Positions 51,532-59,209 of a DNA stretch of 64,000 bases are shown here, piece after piece. The notes beneath the pieces were generated by a model. The model searched no databases and was not told the origin of the DNA. It saw only the letters and a list, made by a program, of their open reading frames with translations. This stretch comes from Luteimonas padinae. Lineage in GTDB: Bacteria > Pseudomonadota > Gammaproteobacteria > Xanthomonadales > Xanthomonadaceae. Both the position numbers and the translations under genes were made by a program. The stretch spans positions 70,464 through 134,463 of the forward strand of contig NZ_BMZT01000007.1 in the NCBI RefSeq assembly GCF_014652935.1, in the 5' to 3' direction. The first letter of the stretch is position 1, and each line of letters starts with the position of its first letter.

Positions 51532-51842
51532 GCGGGCGCGGCGCGCGTCGGGCGCAGCTCCAGCCACAGGCTGTAGGCCGCGGTGAGCGCCGGCAGCAGG
51601 TTCTGCAGCACGCCCACGGCGTCCTGCTTGTCCGAGAACAGGAAGTACGACAGCGTCATCGCGCTGCCGCAGAGGCTGATGATCCAGAAGCTGCGTGGCA
51701 CCACCGCGCGCCCGGCGCGGCGCGAGGCGCCGAACTGCACCAGCCAGCGCGCGCCGAACAGCAGGGCGCCGGCCAGGCCGACCAGCTTCCACGGTGTCAG
51801 CGCGATGCCGGTCCATGCGAGTGCTTCGATGGTCCCGTTCAT
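51447..51842 (-). CDS. LAB_N (lipid A biosynthesis N-terminal domain) membrane protein
   Basis: A 131-residue protein with three hydrophobic helices (about 18-36, 50-68 and 75-93). It matches the small LAB_N domain found at the N-terminus of some lipid A enzymes and as a stand-alone protein beside GT2 glycosyltransferases, here with LVGLAGALLFGARWLVQFG and SFWIISLCGSAMTLSYF. The role is unknown; it probably assists lipid-linked sugar transfer. The last 35 residues are Ala/Thr/Pro-rich and encoded antisense to dinB. The ATG overlaps the glycosyltransferase stop (ATGA, 51842-51839). Confidence 0.78.
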   Translation of the reverse strand: MNGTIEALAWTGIALTPWKLVGLAGALLFGARWLVQFGASRRAGRAVVPRSFWIISLCGSAMTLSYFLFSDKQDAVGVLQNLLPALTAAYSLWLELRPTRAAPAQADANSGAWTGTSSASRNPARPTPASR

Positions 51843-52618
51843 GACAGCAGCTCCGTGCTGCGGATGATGCGTTCGTCGGCGACTGCGCAGGGGTTGCGCC
51901 GCAGCAGCCACAGCACGCCGCGCAGGTCGCTGATGCCGACCAGTGCGCGGCCGAGGTTGTCGTACTTGCTCTGGCCGTGGCGGCGCGGGCGGTGGTTCAC
52001 CGGCACGCTGAGCGTGCGCCAGCCCGCGCGCTGCATCAGCGCCGGCAGGAAGCGGTGCATGTGGTCGAAGGCGGGCAGGTCGAGGAAGGCGTCGCGCGCG
52101 AACAGTTTGATCCCGCAGCCGGTGTCCGGGGTGGCGTCGTGCAGCAGCCGGGTGCGGATCGCGTTGGCGATGCGCGAGGCCCAGCGCTTGCTGGCGGAAT
52201 CCTCGCGCCGCACGCGCCAGCCGGCGAACAGGCGCACGCTGTCGTCGGCGTCCGCGCGTGCCTGCAACAGCCGCGGCAGGTCGGCGGGATCGTTCTGGCC
52301 GTCGCCGTCGAGGGTCGCGACCCAGTCCGCCCGCGCGGCCTTGACCCCGGTGCGCAGCGCGGCGCTCTGGCCGCTGCGCGCGCGGTGGCGGAGCACGCGC
52401 AGCTGCGGGCGGTTCGCGGCACAGGCGGCCAGCGCCGCGGCGGTGTCGTCGTCGGAGGCGTCGTCAACGCAGACGATCTCGTAGCGGGTGACGTGGCGCA
52501 GGGCGGCGTCGATCTCGTCGAGCAGGGCGGGCAGGTTGTCGGCTTCGTTGTAGGCGGGCACGACGACGCTGAGCGCCGGCGGCAGCGGACGCCGCGAGGA
52601 GGGGAGGTTCATGGTCAT
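51839..52618 (-). CDS. GT2 glycosyltransferase (ArnC/dolichol-phosphate mannosyltransferase-like)
   Basis: A 259-residue GT2 enzyme without membrane helices. The GT-A fold motifs are VVPAYNEADNLPALLDEI, VDDASDDDT, DWVATLDGDGQNDP (DxD-like) and RPRRHGQSKY. Relatives transfer a sugar from a nucleotide donor to undecaprenyl or dolichyl phosphate. It may make the lipid-linked sugar used by the nearby ArnT-like transferase. The start at 52618 (MTMNLPSS) is chosen because it overlaps the EptA-like stop (ATGA). A longer ATG at 52627 exists. Confidence 0.85.
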   Translation of the reverse strand: MTMNLPSSRRPLPPALSVVVPAYNEADNLPALLDEIDAALRHVTRYEIVCVDDASDDDTAAALAACAANRPQLRVLRHRARSGQSAALRTGVKAARADWVATLDGDGQNDPADLPRLLQARADADDSVRLFAGWRVRREDSASKRWASRIANAIRTRLLHDATPDTGCGIKLFARDAFLDLPAFDHMHRFLPALMQRAGWRTLSVPVNHRPRRHGQSKYDNLGRALVGISDLRGVLWLLRRNPCAVADERIIRSTELLS

Positions 52619-54228
52619 GTGCTGCATCCCGAAAAGAGATCGTCGTCACTGTGGTAGAGCGAGGTGCGTACCCCGAACAAACCAAGCACCGAGTGGAAGA
52701 GCTGGTCGTGGCTCGCCGGCGCGGTGGCGCTCGCTCGCAGGCAGGACAGGTCGGCATGGCGGGCCGCGACCAGCCCCGGCGACAGCCAGGCCACCATCGG
52801 CACCTTCTTCTGCGTCTCCGGTGCGATCGCCCAGGGCAGGCCGTGCAGGTACAGGCCGTTCTCGCCGAGCGACTCACCGTGATCGGACACGTAGAGGAGG
52901 GCGCTGTCGCGGTCCTGGCGGCGGGCAAGCAGGGTGATCACGTCGGCGAGCAGGTCGTCGGTCGCCAGTACCGCGTTGTCGTAGCTGTTCACCACCTGTT
53001 CGCGACTGCAGTGGCCGAGGTCGTCGCTGTCGCAGGTGGGACGGAAGCGTCGCAGGTGCAGCGGCGTGCGGGCGTGGTAGGCCGGACCGTGGTTCCCGAG
53101 CTGGTGCAGCACGATCACCTGGTCGCCGGGGACGCGGTCGATCGCGGCATCCAGCCCGTCGAGCAGGATCCCGTCGTAGCACCCGTGCGAGGCGCAGTGG
53201 GCACCGGCCGCGGTGGCACGCATGGTGTCGATCTCCAGGCCGGTGCAGACGCCCTTGCAGCCGGACTGGTTGTCGCGCCACAGCACGTGCACGCCGGCAT
53301 GCTCGAGTACATGCAGCAGCGACTCGGAGTTGTCGAGGAGCGCCTTGTCGTATCCCGCCCGGCCATCGGGAGAGAACATGCACGGCAGCGACACTTCGGT
53401 ACTGGTGCCGCAGGCGGTGACGTCGCCGAAGTTGATCACGTTGGACATGGCGAGGCGCGGCGTGGTCTGGCGTGCGTAACCGTTCAGGCCCCAGTTCTGC
53501 GCGCGCGTGGTCTCGCCGACCACCAGCACCAGCAGGCGGGGCCTGGCGTGGAGCGGGCGGGCGGCGACCACGGCATCGCGGCCGAGGACGCGGCGTGGTC
53601 CCTTCGCCGCGCGGTCTCCGTGGATGACGGTGGCGGTGGCCACCACCACGTTGCCGGGCGTGATCAGGTGGCGCAGTTCGCGGTGGTTGCGCATCAGCGC
53701 TGACAGGTCCTGGAAGCCGGCAAGCGCACTGCCGGCGGCGAGCAGGGCCAGGGCCGCCATGACGCCCAGCCGTACGACCGCCGCGCGTGCCGGTCGTCGC
53801 CGCAGCAGGCGGACGCGCGCCAGCAGCAGCAGCGGCAGGCCGGCGTATGCGACCAAGGCCGGCAGCAGGCTCCACGTCAGCAGCTCGCGGGCCTCGAAAG
53901 CGTCGGTATGAAGCACGTTGCGCACCATGTCGGTGTCGAAGTAGACGCCGTACGCAGTCATGTAGTGGTTGGCCGCGGCACCGGCCAGCAGCAGCACCCC
54001 CAGCACCGGCCGCGCCATGCGCCCATGCAGCAGGACGCAGAACAGGAAGGCCTGCAGGGCGAAGACGAGCGCAAGGAGGGACGCCGCCGCGAGCGCGCCC
54101 GAGACACCGGCGAGCGCGCCGGTTGCGAACACCGCGCGCCAGAACGGCACGTTGCCGGCGAGGACGAAATAGAGGCTGGCCCAAAGCGCCAGGGCTTCGG
54201 TGGAAAGGGTGGGCCGCCACGCGAGCAT
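52615..54228 (-). CDS. eptA: EptA-like lipid A phosphoethanolamine transferase
   Basis: A 537-residue inner-membrane enzyme with five N-terminal helices (within about 10-200) and a periplasmic alkaline-phosphatase-like domain. Nucleophile Thr lies in ACGTSTEVSLPCMFS. Metal-binding segments are VVGETTRAQNWGLNGY and YVSDHGESLGENGLYLHG, and paired Cys occur as in EptA/MCR. It transfers phosphoethanolamine to lipid A, reducing cationic peptide binding. The start at 54228 (MLAWRPTLSTEALALWASLY) matches the family; an ATG at 54312 would add 28 unlike residues. It is the first gene of a three-gene overlapping set. The 54229-54496 gap shows no gene. Confidence 0.88.
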   Translation of the reverse strand: MLAWRPTLSTEALALWASLYFVLAGNVPFWRAVFATGALAGVSGALAAASLLALVFALQAFLFCVLLHGRMARPVLGVLLLAGAAANHYMTAYGVYFDTDMVRNVLHTDAFEARELLTWSLLPALVAYAGLPLLLLARVRLLRRRPARAAVVRLGVMAALALLAAGSALAGFQDLSALMRNHRELRHLITPGNVVVATATVIHGDRAAKGPRRVLGRDAVVAARPLHARPRLLVLVVGETTRAQNWGLNGYARQTTPRLAMSNVINFGDVTACGTSTEVSLPCMFSPDGRAGYDKALLDNSESLLHVLEHAGVHVLWRDNQSGCKGVCTGLEIDTMRATAAGAHCASHGCYDGILLDGLDAAIDRVPGDQVIVLHQLGNHGPAYHARTPLHLRRFRPTCDSDDLGHCSREQVVNSYDNAVLATDDLLADVITLLARRQDRDSALLYVSDHGESLGENGLYLHGLPWAIAPETQKKVPMVAWLSPGLVAARHADLSCLRASATAPASHDQLFHSVLGLFGVRTSLYHSDDDLFSGCST

Positions 54229-54496
54229 CCGCGCATTGACCTGGTGCGGATGCCACCGCGACAGTGCGACGATGCTCAAGGCGCGCGCTCCGCCGGCGCA
54301 TGCCGCTGCCATCTATCGCCGATGCACGTGGCGGCCATGACCACCCCCGCCCAGACGGTCCTGCATGCCATCAGGCCGCCTTTTGCGGGGTGCATGGTGG
54401 AGATGGTGGTGGGCATCGCAGGCGTCGGCAGCGTGGGGTGGCGGAATGATCCGGGCGCCGCTGTCGGAGAGCCGTTGGAGCGATGTTGGCGCTTCG

Positions 54497-56212
54497 TTAA
54501 TCAATGTCCCCGGCGAATGGCGGCGCCTGGCACTGCGGATCGACCGCGGTCCCGGGCACCAGCCACCAGTCCTGCCGGCTGGCATGGCCGATCATCCGCG
54601 CGCGGCCGCGGTCGACGCAGGGCCCCAGCGCGGGCTCCGGCATCCAGAGCCAGCGCCGCTCCGGCGCCGCCGCCACCCAGTCCGCGGCTTCGCGCCACTG
54701 CAGGTGCAGCGGCTGTTTGAAGCCGAACTCCTGCATCGGGCGCCCGGCCTGCAGCATGTGCTGCTCGCGCCAGGCGATCGCGCCGAGTTCGCCCTGCACG
54801 CCGATGCGCGCCGAGACGTCGCGCATCAGCGCCCGCCCCGAGCTCGAATCATCCAGCGCCGGCGCCAGCACCAGCCCGTAGCTGGCCCACAGCAGGGCCG
54901 TGAACAGCAGCAGGCCGGAGCCCACGCGCGGCCCGCGGAAGGCCGCGGCCAGCGCCCAGGCCGCGGCACCGAGTGCGCCCAGTGCCCAAAGGAAAGCGCG
55001 CATGTCGGCCGGCGCGATGCCCCGGGTTCCACCCAGCCGCGTCGCCCAGTCGGCGTCGGACAGGCCGCTGCCGGCGGCGCCCAGCAGCAGCGCGCCGCAC
55101 AGCAGCAGCCAGCCCGACAGCAGCCACTGCACGCCGGCGCGCCGCAGCAGCGCCGGCAGCAGCGGCGCCGCGGCCAAGCAGAGCGCGGGCAGCGCGGGAA
55201 AGATGTAGACCTCGCGCTTGCCCGGGCTCAGCGAGAAGAACAGCAGCACCAGGGCCGCCCAGCCCAGCAGCAGCGCGTGGCGCGGATCGCCGCGGCGCAG
55301 GCGCCGCCACCAGGCCGGCAGCAGCCAGGGCAGCAGCAGGGCGCCCGGCAGCCACAGGGTCGCGATCACCTGCGCGTAGTACCAGGGCGGCTGCACGTGG
55401 TGCCAGGCGTTGACGTAGCGGGTGCCGGTCTGGCGGAACAGCAGCTCGTGCGCATAGGCCTGCAGTGCGGGGTCGGGCTGGCGCAGCAGCGCGATGCCCA
55501 GCGGTGCCAGCCAGACCGCCGCGCCCGCGGCGAAGGCGGCCAGCCCGAGGGCCGCATCGCCGGCGACGCGCGCACCGGGCCGACGTGGCCACCGCCGTCG
55601 CAGCCCCGGCCACAGCCAGGGCAGCAGCACCAGCACCGGCAGGAAGCCCACGCCCTTGGTGACGGTGCCGAGCCCGGCCGCGAACAGGCCCAGCGCCAGC
55701 CAGCGCCGCCGGTATCCGTCCAGCAGGTAGCGCAGCAGCGCGCACAGCGACAGCGTGGTCATCAGCACCAGCACCATGTCGATCTGCGCGCGCTTGGCCT
55801 GCAGGCCGAACTGCAGGCAGACGAACAGCGCCGCCGCCGCCCACGGCCCGTGCCGCGGCGACCACAGCCGCGCGCCCGTGCGCCGCACCAGCCACAGCGT
55901 CGCCAGCGCCGCCAGCAGCGACGGCAGCAGGAACGCCACCCGCCAGTCGCGGACCAGGGTCCAGGCGGCCGCCTGCATCCACATGAAGACCGGGGGCTTT
56001 TCGGCATAGAACTCGCGGCCCCGGCGTGGCAGCAGCCAGTCGCCGCTGTCGACCATGGCGCTGGCGGCCAGGACGAAGCGCGGCTCGTCCGGCGGCGAGG
56101 GATCGCGCAGGCCGATGCCGGCGGCCAGCGCGAACAGCAGCAGTGCCAGCAGGAGCCAGCGGGGCGGGAGCGGCGTGCGGGCGGGGCGCGGCGGCGGCAT
56201 CGGCGTCTGCAT
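54497..56212 (-). CDS. ArnT-like GT39/PMT-family lipid-linked sugar transferase
   Basis: A 571-residue membrane glycosyltransferase with about twelve helices in residues 15-450 and a C-terminal periplasmic domain. The catalytic acidic motif in the first periplasmic loop is DEPRFVLAASAMV, followed by YAEKPPVFMWMQAAAW, typical of ArnT. ArnT moves 4-amino-4-deoxyarabinose from undecaprenyl phosphate to lipid A; other family members transfer different sugars, and no arnA/B genes are in this window. The start at 56212 (MQTPMPPPRPART) precedes the first helix. It is divergent from a two-component regulator gene, 122 bp apart. Confidence 0.85.
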   Translation of the reverse strand: MQTPMPPPRPARTPLPPRWLLLALLLFALAAGIGLRDPSPPDEPRFVLAASAMVDSGDWLLPRRGREFYAEKPPVFMWMQAAAWTLVRDWRVAFLLPSLLAALATLWLVRRTGARLWSPRHGPWAAAALFVCLQFGLQAKRAQIDMVLVLMTTLSLCALLRYLLDGYRRRWLALGLFAAGLGTVTKGVGFLPVLVLLPWLWPGLRRRWPRRPGARVAGDAALGLAAFAAGAAVWLAPLGIALLRQPDPALQAYAHELLFRQTGTRYVNAWHHVQPPWYYAQVIATLWLPGALLLPWLLPAWWRRLRRGDPRHALLLGWAALVLLFFSLSPGKREVYIFPALPALCLAAAPLLPALLRRAGVQWLLSGWLLLCGALLLGAAGSGLSDADWATRLGGTRGIAPADMRAFLWALGALGAAAWALAAAFRGPRVGSGLLLFTALLWASYGLVLAPALDDSSSGRALMRDVSARIGVQGELGAIAWREQHMLQAGRPMQEFGFKQPLHLQWREAADWVAAAPERRWLWMPEPALGPCVDRGRARMIGHASRQDWWLVPGTAVDPQCQAPPFAGDID

Positions 56213-56334
56213 CGGGGGACCGGGTGTCCGGGCGATGGTGTCCGGCGGCACGTGGGAGAATCGTCGGAGCGCGCCGCCTCCGACATCGTTCCGACGTCGG
56301 CGCGCGCAGCCTGTCGGCCCCACCGGAGCCTCCC

Positions 56335-57030
56335 ATGCGCCTGCTGGTCGTGGAAGACAACCAGAGCCTGGTCGCCAATCTCTTCGATTACTTCGAAGCG
56401 CGCGGGCACGTGCTCGATGCCGCCCCGGACGGCCCCACCGGCTACCACCTCGCCTCGACCCAGGCCTACGACGCCCTGGTGCTGGACTGGATGCTCCCGC
56501 GGCTGGACGGCCGCGAGGTACTGCGGCGGCTGCGCGAGGCCGGCCACGACATGCCGGTGCTGATGCTGACCGCGCGCGACGAGCTTCCCGACAAGATCGC
56601 AGGCTTCCGCGCCGGGGCCGACGACTACCTGACCAAGCCCTTCCAGCTGCCGGAGCTCGAGGTCCGCATCGAAGCCCTGGTGGCCCGGGCCAGCGGCCGG
56701 GGGCGCGGTCGCGTGCTCGAGGTGGCCGACCTGCGCTACGACCTCACCACCCTCGACGTCACCCGCGCCGGCCGCAGCCTGCACCTGTATCCGGCCTGCC
56801 GGAAGCTGCTGGAAGTGCTGATGCGCGCCAGTCCGGCGGCGGTCACGCGCGAACGGCTGGAGCAGGCGCTGTGGGGTGATGACCCGCCGGACGGCGACAT
56901 GCTGCGCTCGCACGTCTACGAACTCAGGCGCAGCATCGACGGTCCGTGGCCGGTCAAGCTGCTGCACACGCTGCCGCGGATCGGCTACCGCCTGGGCGAA
57001 CCGGCCAGCGGGGACGACGATGCCGGCTAG
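56335..57030 (+). CDS. OmpR-family response regulator
   Basis: A 231-residue regulator. The receiver (1-115) has Asp51 (LVLDWMLPRLDG) and Lys101 (DDYLTKPF). The winged-helix DNA-binding domain (about 130-222) has RKLLEVLMRASPAAVTRERL and RSHVYELRRSIDG. It sits between the ArnT-like gene and its own kinase, the usual PmrA/BasR context, so control of lipid A modification genes is likely but inferred. The start has ggag 7 bases upstream. It overlaps the kinase gene by 11 bases. Confidence 0.92.
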   Translation: MRLLVVEDNQSLVANLFDYFEARGHVLDAAPDGPTGYHLASTQAYDALVLDWMLPRLDGREVLRRLREAGHDMPVLMLTARDELPDKIAGFRAGADDYLTKPFQLPELEVRIEALVARASGRGRGRVLEVADLRYDLTTLDVTRAGRSLHLYPACRKLLEVLMRASPAAVTRERLEQALWGDDPPDGDMLRSHVYELRRSIDGPWPVKLLHTLPRIGYRLGEPASGDDDAG

Positions 57031-58306
57031 GAGCAGTCTGCGGCGGCGGATGGTGCAGGGGCTGCTGGCCTACGCGCTGCTGGTTTCGGTGGCGGTGTAC
57101 GGCTACGGCTTCCTGGTCAACGAGCGCGCCGAGCAGCTGGTGTGGACGGCGCTGCTGGAGGCCGAGTTCGACCACATCGAAGACCGGCGCGCGCTCTCGC
57201 CCGACGAGCGCTGGAGCGATACCGAGACCCTGTTCCTGTACGGCGACGAGGCCGCCAGCCCGCTGCCGGACGCACTGCGCGGCCTGGCGCCCGGGCTGCA
57301 TGACGAGGTGGTGTTCGGCGGCAAGGAATGGGTGGTGCTGGTGCGCGAGGTGGACGGCCGCCTGTGGGCGCTGGCGCTGGACATCGGCGATTTCGAGCGG
57401 CGGGAAATCTTCGTCGCCGCCAGCGTGCTGGCCGCGATGCTGGTGATGGTGGCGCTGCTGGGCCTGGCGATCGGCTGGGGCGTCGACCGGCTGATGCGGC
57501 CGATGCGCGAGTTCGCGCAGGACATCGCGGGCCTGAGCCCGGACCGGGCCGGCCAGCGCATCGCGCTGCCCGCGGACGCCAGCACCGAGCTGGCGGTGAT
57601 CGCCGATGCGCTCAACGACTTCATCGTGCGCAACGAGCAGTACGTCGAGCGCGAGCGGGCCTTCATCGACAGCATGAGCCACGAGCTGCGCACGCCGGTG
57701 TCGGTGATCGCCGGCGCGGCCGAGCTGGCGGCCGCGCAGCCCGGCGTCCCGGACGCGGCACGCCAGCAGATCGCGCGCATCCGCCGCACCGGGCACGAAG
57801 TCGAGCGGCTGATCGCGCTGCTGCTGGTGCTGGCCAAGGATCCCGGGCGGCTGGCGCGGTCCAGCGACTGGATCGATCTGGCCGAGCTGCTGCCCGAGAT
57901 CATCGACGACCACCTGCCGATGGCGCGCGAGAAGGGCCTGGCGGTGGTGCTGGCCGCGCCGGCGCGCTGCGACATCCTGGCGCCGCTGCCGGTGGTCCAG
58001 GCCGCGATCGGCAACCTGTTGCGCAACGCCATCGAGAACAGCGACAGCGGCACGATCGACATCCGCGTCGACGGTGGCGCCGTGGTCATCGACGATCCCG
58101 GCCACGGCATGACGCCCGAAGAGATCAGCGCAATCTATGCGCGCATGGCGCGCGGGGGCGGCGGTCGCGAGCGCGGCGGCATCGGCCTGGACCTGATCTC
58201 GCGCCTGTGCGGGCATCTCGGCTGGACCTTGGACATCGCATCGCGGCCGGGGCAGGGCACGACCACGCGCCTGGACCTGTCGGCGGCGCGCGGCACCCGC
58301 GGATAG
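57020..58306 (+). CDS. Sensor histidine kinase (PmrB/QseC-like)
   Basis: A 428-residue membrane kinase with helix 1 (about 12-33), a periplasmic domain (about 34-128) rich in Asp/Glu (DHIEDRRALSPDERWSDTET), and helix 2 (about 130-153). A HAMP segment follows, then His221 in SMSHELRTPVSVI and the ATPase motifs NLLRNAIENS, DDPGHGM and GGIGLDLISRL. The acidic periplasmic region could bind metal or cationic peptides, as PmrB does; this is inference. The start lies inside the regulator gene, so the two are coupled. Confidence 0.9.
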   Translation: MPARSSLRRRMVQGLLAYALLVSVAVYGYGFLVNERAEQLVWTALLEAEFDHIEDRRALSPDERWSDTETLFLYGDEAASPLPDALRGLAPGLHDEVVFGGKEWVVLVREVDGRLWALALDIGDFERREIFVAASVLAAMLVMVALLGLAIGWGVDRLMRPMREFAQDIAGLSPDRAGQRIALPADASTELAVIADALNDFIVRNEQYVERERAFIDSMSHELRTPVSVIAGAAELAAAQPGVPDAARQQIARIRRTGHEVERLIALLLVLAKDPGRLARSSDWIDLAELLPEIIDDHLPMAREKGLAVVLAAPARCDILAPLPVVQAAIGNLLRNAIENSDSGTIDIRVDGGAVVIDDPGHGMTPEEISAIYARMARGGGGRERGGIGLDLISRLCGHLGWTLDIASRPGQGTTTRLDLSAARGTRG

Positions 58307-58362
58307 CCCCGCGCCCGCGCCCGGGGCGACAATGGGCGTCCCCGAAGCCGAGGAGGCGCCGC

Positions 58363-59052
58363 GTGTCCTTTCCGTATGCCCTGGTGCTGTTCGACCTCGA
58401 CGGCACCCTGGTCGACAGCGCTGCCGACATCGCCGAGGCGGTGAACCGCACCCTCGACGAACTTGGCCACGCCCGCGAGGACGAGGCCACCGTGCGCTCG
58501 TGGATCGGCCTGGGCACGCGAGTGCTGCTCGACAGCGCCCTGCGCCATGCCGGCAGCACCGCCGACGTGGATGCGGTGATGCCGCGGCTGATGGTCCACT
58601 ACGAGGACTGCCTGCTGCTGCACGCGCGCCTCTATCCCGGCACCGTCGAAGCGCTCGAAGCGCTGGCAGACGCCGGCGTGGCGATGTCGATGGCGACCAA
58701 CAAGCCCGAACGCATGGCGCGGGTGCTGGCCCACGCCATGGGCATCGACCGTTATTTCACGCATGTCGTCGGCGGCGACACGCTTGCCGAACGCAAGCCG
58801 CACGCGATGCCGCTGCTGCATCTGGCGGCGCTGCACGGCGTGGCTGCCGCGGACACGCTGATGGTCGGCGATTCCGAGGCCGACGCCGGCGCGGCGAAGG
58901 CCGCCGGCATGGACCTGGTGCTGCTGCGCCACGGCTATCCGCGCGACTTCGACCTGGAAAGCGCGGGTGCGGTGGCGGTGCTCGACGACCTGTCGACCCT
59001 GCCGTCCCTCAGCTCACCGCCCGACACCGCCCCGTCCGACACCGCCCTGTAG
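58363..59052 (+). CDS. gph: Phosphoglycolate phosphatase (HAD family)
   Basis: A 229-residue HAD hydrolase. The nucleophile Asp is in LFDLDGTLVDSA. Motif II is MATNKPERM, motif III includes ERKPHAMP, and motif IV is MVGDSEADAGAAKAAGM. Gph removes phosphate from 2-phosphoglycolate made during DNA 3'-end repair; related pyrophosphatases cannot be excluded. It starts at GTG 58363, six bases after a perfect AGGAGG (58351-58356). The C-terminal tail (SPPDTAPSDTAL) looks extended, and its TAG stop belongs to a GTAG REP head. Confidence 0.88.
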   Translation: MSFPYALVLFDLDGTLVDSAADIAEAVNRTLDELGHAREDEATVRSWIGLGTRVLLDSALRHAGSTADVDAVMPRLMVHYEDCLLLHARLYPGTVEALEALADAGVAMSMATNKPERMARVLAHAMGIDRYFTHVVGGDTLAERKPHAMPLLHLAALHGVAAADTLMVGDSEADAGAAKAAGMDLVLLRHGYPRDFDLESAGAVAVLDDLSTLPSLSSPPDTAPSDTAL

Positions 59053-59144
59053 GAGCAGCTACAGCTGCGACTCCGAGGTCACATTCCATGTGACCTTTGG
59101 TGATCCGTCGCGAGGTCGGGGTCGCAGCTGTAGCTGCTCCTACA
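59048..59144. repeat. Paired inverted GTAG REPs around a central hairpin
   Basis: A 24-bp unit beginning tgtaggagcagctacagctg lies at 59048-59071. Its perfect reverse complement lies at 59121-59144. Between them is a separate hairpin, aggtcaca/tgtgacct (59076-59083/59089-59096). The left unit contains the gph stop codon. This is a BIME-like composite. Confidence 0.85.
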
Positions 59145-59164
59145 GGGGCGTGGGGCGGCGCCTT

Positions 59165-59186
59165 GCGGTGCGGGGCAGCGCACCGC
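59165..59186 (-). terminator. Hairpin downstream of btuB
   Basis: Stem gcggtgc/gcaccgc (59165-59171 with 59180-59186) lies 24 bases after the btuB stop on the minus strand, without a T-tract. Confidence 0.4.
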
Positions 59187-59209
59187 GGGGCAGCCCGCGC
59201 TTCCGAGGC

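Noticed and set aside
52664-52882. Short + strand frames opposite eptA and the cph genes as extra small genes
   Set aside because: No ribosome sites, no family resemblance, and wholly antisense to well-supported genes.
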